A stretch of 64,000 nt of DNA from Thamnaconus septentrionalis. Its lineage: Eukaryota > Chordata > Actinopteri > Tetraodontiformes > Monacanthidae. Within the stretch, counting starts at the first letter, position 1. Each line of letters begins with the position of its first letter. The position numbers and the translations under genes were made by a program. Positions 58,526 through 64,000 of the stretch are shown here, piece by piece. The notes beneath the pieces were generated by a model, which saw nothing but the letters and a program-made list of their open reading frames with translations, was not told the origin of the DNA and ran no database searches. The stretch is taken from NCBI GenBank assembly GCA_009823395.1, contig CM020510.1:14929773-14993772 (forward strand), read 5' to 3'.

Positions 58526-60307
58526 TGTATGTATTTCAGATTTGTTTGGGAGAGGAAGAAGTTTCATTATTCATTGTCAACCTAAGCTGACCAATTACTA
58601 GTTTCGCTGTCATTGTACAATTGGACTGTTTTCCTGGATGTCTCATAAAAGCAGAAAACTTCTCATTAGAGGTTGCCTTGTGCCGGTTCTCAGGTCTGGT
58701 CGTGACAAACATGATGTGGAATATCTGAAATATTTGTGCAAGGAGACACTCCAGCAATGTGGAGGTTAAATGGATGTTGTGTTGAGACATTTGAAATTCA
58801 AGACATAGTTAATGTGAGTTGGCCACTGGCGTAAACATATCTATGTACTCAAGGTCAGAAGTCAGACTTCCGCTGTGTCTGAGCAGCAGGAATTTTTATG
58901 TTTTCTCAAGCCTGAACTAATTCTAGTGCTAATGCGTGTCAGAACTTTTTTCACATGAAAAAATCTTCTCATTCTGGTTACAATTCAGAGAGAAGGAAAA
59001 AAATGAGCCAAGGACAGAAAACGTTTGAATTTGCTCCCCCTTTTCTTTTAAATCCACTAATCTGCATTGATACCCTTAATATAATGCATTTTCTGTTCCC
59101 TCCTGTATGACTGCAGGCCTAAAAGAATGAGCATTTGCTGATTTGCATTCAAATGTGGCTTCTTGTTCTTGTTCTTGAAAAATACTTTTGCTACTTCGCC
59201 CTTTTTTTTTATTACAATTCCACCGTCAGGTCTAGCATTGTAGTTGTTATTATCTCACAGGCAGAAAAATAAATAAATAAATGAAGCAATAATTTGCAAT
59301 GAAAAAAAAACAAACTCTGATGGGTTCATGGCCTTTGGTGTTTGAATATTGTTTGAATATTTTTGAATGTTTTTCTCTGCATTGTTCTAACAGATTCCTA
59401 CATGAGACTAAATACTTCATTTCCCCAATTAAGCCCCTATCCTGGTCAACATCTTGACCCTGCAAAGCTAACAGGGGCTTGCTTCATTATTTTTTTTTGT
59501 GCATTCTCTTTAGTCGTACAATACTTTTCTTGTATGTTATGAAAAAAACAAATACAAAATATTAACTTGAAACCGAACGCTGGCTTTGCTTTCCAGGACA
59601 TAAGTACTCTTTTCATCTTTATCAACACACATCTATCTCGAGTCAAGCGATGTTGCGGCACTGCTCAAGTGGATAAAGTCACACGCTGTACACTCTTTGT
59701 CCACTCGCTTCTCCTGATCTCCTAGCAGATGGAAACCTCAGCCCTGCTGACCTCACAGATGTATTTTGTGACAGTTTCAATGCTTTTTTTCCCCCGCAAA
59801 GACGTAGGGAGATCCAAGGCCTCGCCCACAGTCCTTGATAGTTGCAGTGTAGGGAATGGTATTCAAGGCAGAAGAAGCAAAATCAAGCAGAATCAAGGGC
59901 TCCTCCACATTAATCACACTGTAGTCCAGCTACTCAGCACACTATATAATTTAACCATCTACAGCTCTCTCTGCTCTTGGTGTGCGTGCGTGTGTGTGTT
60001 TGTGTGTATTTTATCATCCTTTTTTTCCCCTCCGCGGCTGATCCACTCGAAAACGTGTACCCAGTTTATGCTTTGAGTTACACTTGGCAGGGTGACTTTC
60101 CATGTTGCCACCCTCCTTACACAGGATTACGCTGCGGGGCCGGTCTCTTTGGAGCTCAGTCTCTGTGTCTTCATAGCCAGGCGGTGTTGCTGCAGCGGGA
60201 CATTCAGCTGGCTCCCCTTTGGCCAACCTTTGGCTTTGATGAGGCGCTGTAGGACTGGATGTTGAGCTCGGTATGGAACCTCTTTCCACTATAGCTGACA
60301 CAGCTAC
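58526..60307. other. Non-coding stretch
   Basis: Mixed sequence with an (AAAT)n patch at about 59266-59284 and a GT patch at 59989-60007. No gene is recognised. Confidence 0.4.
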
Positions 60308-60324
60308 GCACACACACACACACA
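60308..60324. repeat. (CA)n microsatellite
   Basis: Short AC array. Confidence 0.7.
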
Positions 60325-61835
60325 AAACAACGACAACAGCAAAGGCAGATTTAATCTTACGGTTGGTTTTGCATAAATAAGGATGTGCGGTCATAGAAAA
60401 AGGATGGATGATTATGTCACAATATTTCCTGGACACACTAATAGCAAATGCTGAAAATGTGTGCTTCCCTACAACAATGAAGTGGACGACAGCTTTAATT
60501 GAACAGTTTTGTTAAAATACAGAATGCATGAAAACAGCCAAGTGGTAAGTGCCACGGAAAGGTCTTTGCCAGCTTAATGATATGAATGAACAACATTTCC
60601 TGTGCTCCTTATCAAAATGTGTTAATAATGCAGATGTTTTTTTTTGGACTGTGAAACTGTCACTGAAGTTCATCTCACACCAATAGTATCAAAAATGTAT
60701 ATTTTACTTCTATATTTCCTTTTTAGTGACCTATATGTGTTCCGCATGTATAACAGATATATTATTTTAGAGAAACTTTTTAAATTAGCTTTTTAATGTA
60801 TGCTGTCAAGTTTGCTCAACTGATTTCAGGATTTCCAGGTGAGTGCAACTGTGTAGTTTCAGATTTATTTTGAACTTTTCATGCTTTCACATCCTCTCAT
60901 AATCACATCTGATGCGCATTAAGTAGGAAAATCGTGATTTTACATTCTTAAGAGTCTTTGCTCCAGAGCCAATAATGCAAGTCAGACTGCCAAAGCTCCT
61001 CTTTCCGTCTCATACTGGTCCCGTTTTTGTCCCGGCCTTTTCTTTTTTCGGCATATGCATGCAAAAAAAGGGAAAAAAAGATTGAGAGGACAGCTCAAAC
61101 ACAATGCCAAGGATATTCTGAATTAATGATGCAAGAAACTTTGGCCCGAGCTGCAGGCCCACCACAGTGGACGCATCACAGACAGATTGTCACATGTCGA
61201 CCCAGCCTCCGTATCCGTGGCTTGACAAACGGCTGTCATTTCTCACACCGCGGAGAGTGAGGCGGGCCTGTCGGCTTATCGGGCAACGCAGGCTTTTCAT
61301 TTGACTGAATTAATTCCCCCACCCGTTGCCTTTTGTTTTGCAACGTGCTCACATAATAATTTGTTCACAACGGAGTGTGTGTCGTGGTAAGCGGATGCCC
61401 CGTCATTGTCATTCTGCTGCAGTCAGAGCACATACTTAACAAGCAAAAGCTCATTAGATTAATTTTGTTTCTTACCCCATCCCTCCTTTTTTTTTCTCTC
61501 TCTCATTCAAGCACGCCACTCGCTTCCAATCCAAATGTGAAATGTGAAGCTGGAGTGATGCAGCGTATCACGGCTTTTGTGCTGACACCGTGTCACAGAG
61601 GACAATGGCATTACGCAAAAGATTATGTCGTTGAGTCATTTGTTGCCATCGCGGAGCACTCTGATTTTTTTTCTCCCCAGCAGTTGTGCAAGTGGCTGTG
61701 TGGATTTTCAACTCCTAATCTATGCCCTCATTGTTGTATCCTTTAATCCAACCATCTTCTATTTAGCATTATTCCAGATGGGGAGGCGACCCCAATGTTG
61801 CATCCTAAACACAACTTCTACTTTCCTCCCCTAGT
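60325..61835. other. Non-coding stretch
   Basis: AT-rich sequence with an acceptor-like TTTTTTTTCTCCCCAG ending at 61680. The exon-1-compatible frame after that stops in about a dozen codons. Nothing else is recognised. Confidence 0.4.
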
Positions 61836-61856
61836 ATGTGTGTGTGTGTGTGTGTG
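61836..61856. repeat. (GT)n microsatellite
   Basis: About 21 bases of GT dinucleotide. Confidence 0.8.
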
Positions 61857-62630
61857 CGTCCTTGTGTTATCGTGCTGGGTGAGGTCAGCCAGCTCGCGGG
61901 GAAACTTAATCACTGCCTTTCAATTCTCCGCTCATCCGCTGCACCTCATAAGCATAAATGACCGACAGCGGAAAATGAGAAAGCCTTGATCACGTTTTTC
62001 CCTCCACATGTAACACCTGCGGTAAGTGCTGCCGACGCCCCTCATTAATCATACCATTCTTCTAGACGGTGACACATGAGTAGGGCTCTGATGGCATGGA
62101 TCCCACCGTCAATGGAATGGAGACGCAGGAAAAAAATGCACGCTTCCAAGCTTGAGCACTTCACCTCATGATGTTCAGCAGCAAAATTGGAAGAAACGCC
62201 TAAACATCCTCTACAGAACTTCTATCTTCTTCTTCATCCGGATAATATGTCCAATGTGTTTCACAAATCTACATTCTCGCAGGTCGCGAGCAAATTCCCA
62301 TGACTCCCCTGTCATCTGTAATAGGCTTATGGTAAAAGCTGGTCCATTGTGTAAAGTATGGATTGTCATGGAAGGATTATGAAATCATGGTCTCCTGCAT
62401 ACAAAGCCGTTCCTGCACCTCCACTGACCAGGAGCGCATGAGACTTGTGCAGCAAGGCTAGCATAAATACAGCAAGGCCAACCCTTGTTTTAATTGACCT
62501 TACAATCAAGTCAGTCAAGTTATTTTAAAGCCATTTTGTTGAATATTTTTCATTATCTGTGATTCCCACATCACAACAAACCTTAATTCTGCAATATGAG
62601 CCTACAAGTTAAATCGTTTAACCAATTTTA
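61857..62630. other. Non-coding stretch
   Basis: Mixed sequence. 61880-62060 has motif-like texture. No gene is recognised. Confidence 0.35.
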
Positions 62631-62676
62631 ACAAATCTCCCTGAGGGAACTCTCCCAAGGGATCAATAAAGTATAA
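62631..62676 (+). mobile_element. Possible LINE 3' tail fragment
   Basis: ACAAATCTCCCTGAGGGAAC followed by CCCAAGGGATCAATAAAGTA resembles the 3' end of CR1/Rex1-type LINEs in fish (AATTTCCC..GGGATCAATAAAGTAT). Only the terminal 45 bases are recognisable, so the call is weak. Confidence 0.4.
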
Positions 62677-64000
62677 TTGATGTTGAAAGTTTTGTACTTT
62701 AATGTTTTATCAAAGCAAACAAACTTGCACTTGTGTGCCAAACACAGATTGGGAGCTTTACCTGTCCATCAAGCCTGTACTCGTCTGAGACCATCTGCCT
62801 TCCTGTGGGTGGCCAGTGTAGCCTTTGGTCCCTTGTTCTGAACTCTTAAGTGCCTGTCAAGGATCAAGTCTGGGGCAGCAGGACTATCTTGATGTGAATC
62901 TATATGGCCACTGTCACCTTTTCCCTCTTGGCTCTGTGCCTTTCGGGCTCGAGCATCGACCGGAGGCCTGTGGACTCTCCCTGAAGCCGGCCGCCCTGTG
63001 TGTCTCCCCGCCGGCTCTTTTATTGCTGCAGTAATATACACTATAATCCACTTCCAATTGGATTGGATCTTTTCTAGCTCTCCTTCCTGTCACAGGCTTT
63101 CCAATCAGACACCCGAAACAACTTATTTTGTACTTTCTCTCGCCACAGAGGAGCAGTGAGCCTATCTGGAGACATTCAACCTCTCACCACGATCAGTTTT
63201 ATCCTCTCAGCTGCTGACCAGGTTTTGTGGCCAGTAACTAAGGTGCAGCTGAGATCACCGCCGGGATTTAGAGGCCCCGCTCTCAAGTCCTTTTCCTCAC
63301 CGCGGAGCACCGGTCACCCAACTCATCAAATGCTCAGTTTTACCCTCAATCATGAACACAAGGCACCAAGGTAGCTCCCCCTTTGTGGAAAGATGAAGAC
63401 CGTCGTTTGCCTCTGTGTGCAAATCAGCAGCGTAACCTCAAAGTTTCCAAAAGCTATTTGCAGACTCTGCCCTGCTTTTATTACGTGCAGCTGTGCGCTG
63501 CTGATCGTGATTGCTGCCACATGTAATGTTACACAGTTGTGCACACTAATATAGTGGAGCTTCTGGAATTTCTCCTCAGAGGGAAGAGAGAGCTGAGTTG
63601 CGTACTGATGTATCCTGTAATTGAAATTAACAATCTCACACGCATGCAAACTCGGAGAATTACATTCTAATTGCCTCCCTCATTAAAAAAACATGTGTTG
63701 GGTCCTGGTGATCAGCACCAGGTTCTGTTTTAAATTGAATCATCGCTGCGGAAACATACAGTACCGGGTATCATTCGTTTTTGTCAGGTCATTTGGCGGC
63801 TACACAGCGGGAGCGAGATAGTGCTGCCCGGTGGTGTGACGTGTCGTTTACATGAATAAGTTTCATTATGGATGTTCTCGCTCCTCCGAGCTTCACTTCC
63901 ACTCAGGGTCCAGCCTTCCTTGTCCATTGTGGCTTGATTGCTAAAAAAAATATAATTACGTCCTGGATTGGATTATCCATAGCACCTTTAGCCTTTGCAC
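62677..64000. promoter_or_regulatory. Non-coding stretch with regulatory-like segments to the window end
   Basis: Segments at about 62860-62990, 63480-63690 and 63840-64000 are repeat-free and motif-packed (for example GTAATTGAAATTAACAATC, GAGAATTACATTCTAATTGCC and GGATTGGATTATCC). No exon with good splice sites is seen. Whether these are conserved elements needs alignment. Confidence 0.3.

Larger units (their letters stand above)
2411..64000 (+). other. Presumed long first intron; no downstream exon recognised
   Basis: From the donor at 2411 to the window end, no ORF on either strand shows domain-like or conserved-looking protein sequence. Several pyrimidine-tract acceptors exist (for example near 17517, 26263, 45058 and 61680). 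Phase-1 continuation from exon 1 after each of them soon meets a stop without a good donor. The simplest reading is one intron longer than 61 kb that holds regulatory DNA and transposon remains. Intergenic sequence or small unrecognised exons remain possible. Confidence 0.4.

Noticed and set aside
61660..61720. Strong acceptor-like TTTTTTTTCTCCCCAG
   Set aside because: The phase-1 frame from exon 1 stops after about a dozen codons and no adequate donor precedes the stop.
1..64000. tRNA, rRNA, CRISPR, operon or phage features
   Set aside because: Scanning for B-box words, spaced direct repeats and bacterial gene organisation gave nothing beyond the SINE-like B-box at about 9822.

Overview
The window is vertebrate nuclear DNA and looks like a teleost fish. 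The case for a fish rests on fish-type interspersed repeats: an L2-tailed SINE-like copy at 9812-10096, a second L2-type tail at 47050-47136, a hAT-type non-autonomous DNA transposon with an 8-bp target duplication at 47702-48048, a LINE relic near 36.4-37.0 kb, and a 'tatatagc..ctttt' family repeat near 58.3 kb. Many long dinucleotide arrays fit the same picture. The species cannot be named from sequence alone.

Only one piece of a protein-coding gene can be supported. From about 1.2 to 2.4 kb there is a CpG-rich promoter and 5' leader. It ends in a 13-nt coding start (ATG at 2398, reading Met-Phe-Lys-Arg plus one base), followed by a consensus GTAAGT donor at 2411. A second GTAAGG donor at 1994 and at least two upstream ORFs lie in the leader. 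I do not recognise the gene from four residues. No convincing second exon is found in the remaining 61.6 kb, so most of the window is read as the long first intron of this plus-strand gene. Intergenic DNA cannot be excluded for any part of it.

Layout: 1-1.2 kb is upstream DNA with a possible regulatory block. 1.2-2.4 kb is promoter and exon 1. 2.4-36.4 kb is non-coding DNA with several non-repetitive, regulatory-looking blocks (about 7.2-7.9, 8.9-9.1, 13.2-13.6, 21.4-21.7, 22.9-23.0, 26.0-26.2, 28.3-28.5 and 33.3-34.0 kb) and separate CpG-dense patches (about 17.0-17.4, 22.5-22.8, 30.0-30.4 and 32.2-32.6 kb). 36.4-37.0 kb is the LINE relic. 37-47 kb is more non-coding DNA with candidate blocks at 42.4-42.6 and 43.5-43.8 kb. 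47-48.5 kb is a cluster of transposon remains. 48.9-51.1 kb is GC-rich and ends in a large (TA)n-(GATA)n array. 51.1-64 kb is AT-richer and carries long (GT)n and (CT)n arrays, a perfect 15-bp-arm hairpin at 52.6 kb and further repeat relics.

A huge first intron with a tiny coding first exon and scattered regulatory-looking blocks is the layout expected of a developmental regulator gene, but that is inference. No operons, tRNA, rRNA, CRISPR or phage features are present. Apart from exon 1, the open reading frames in the window (the longest 198 codons) are short, low-complexity or chance frames and are not reported as genes.
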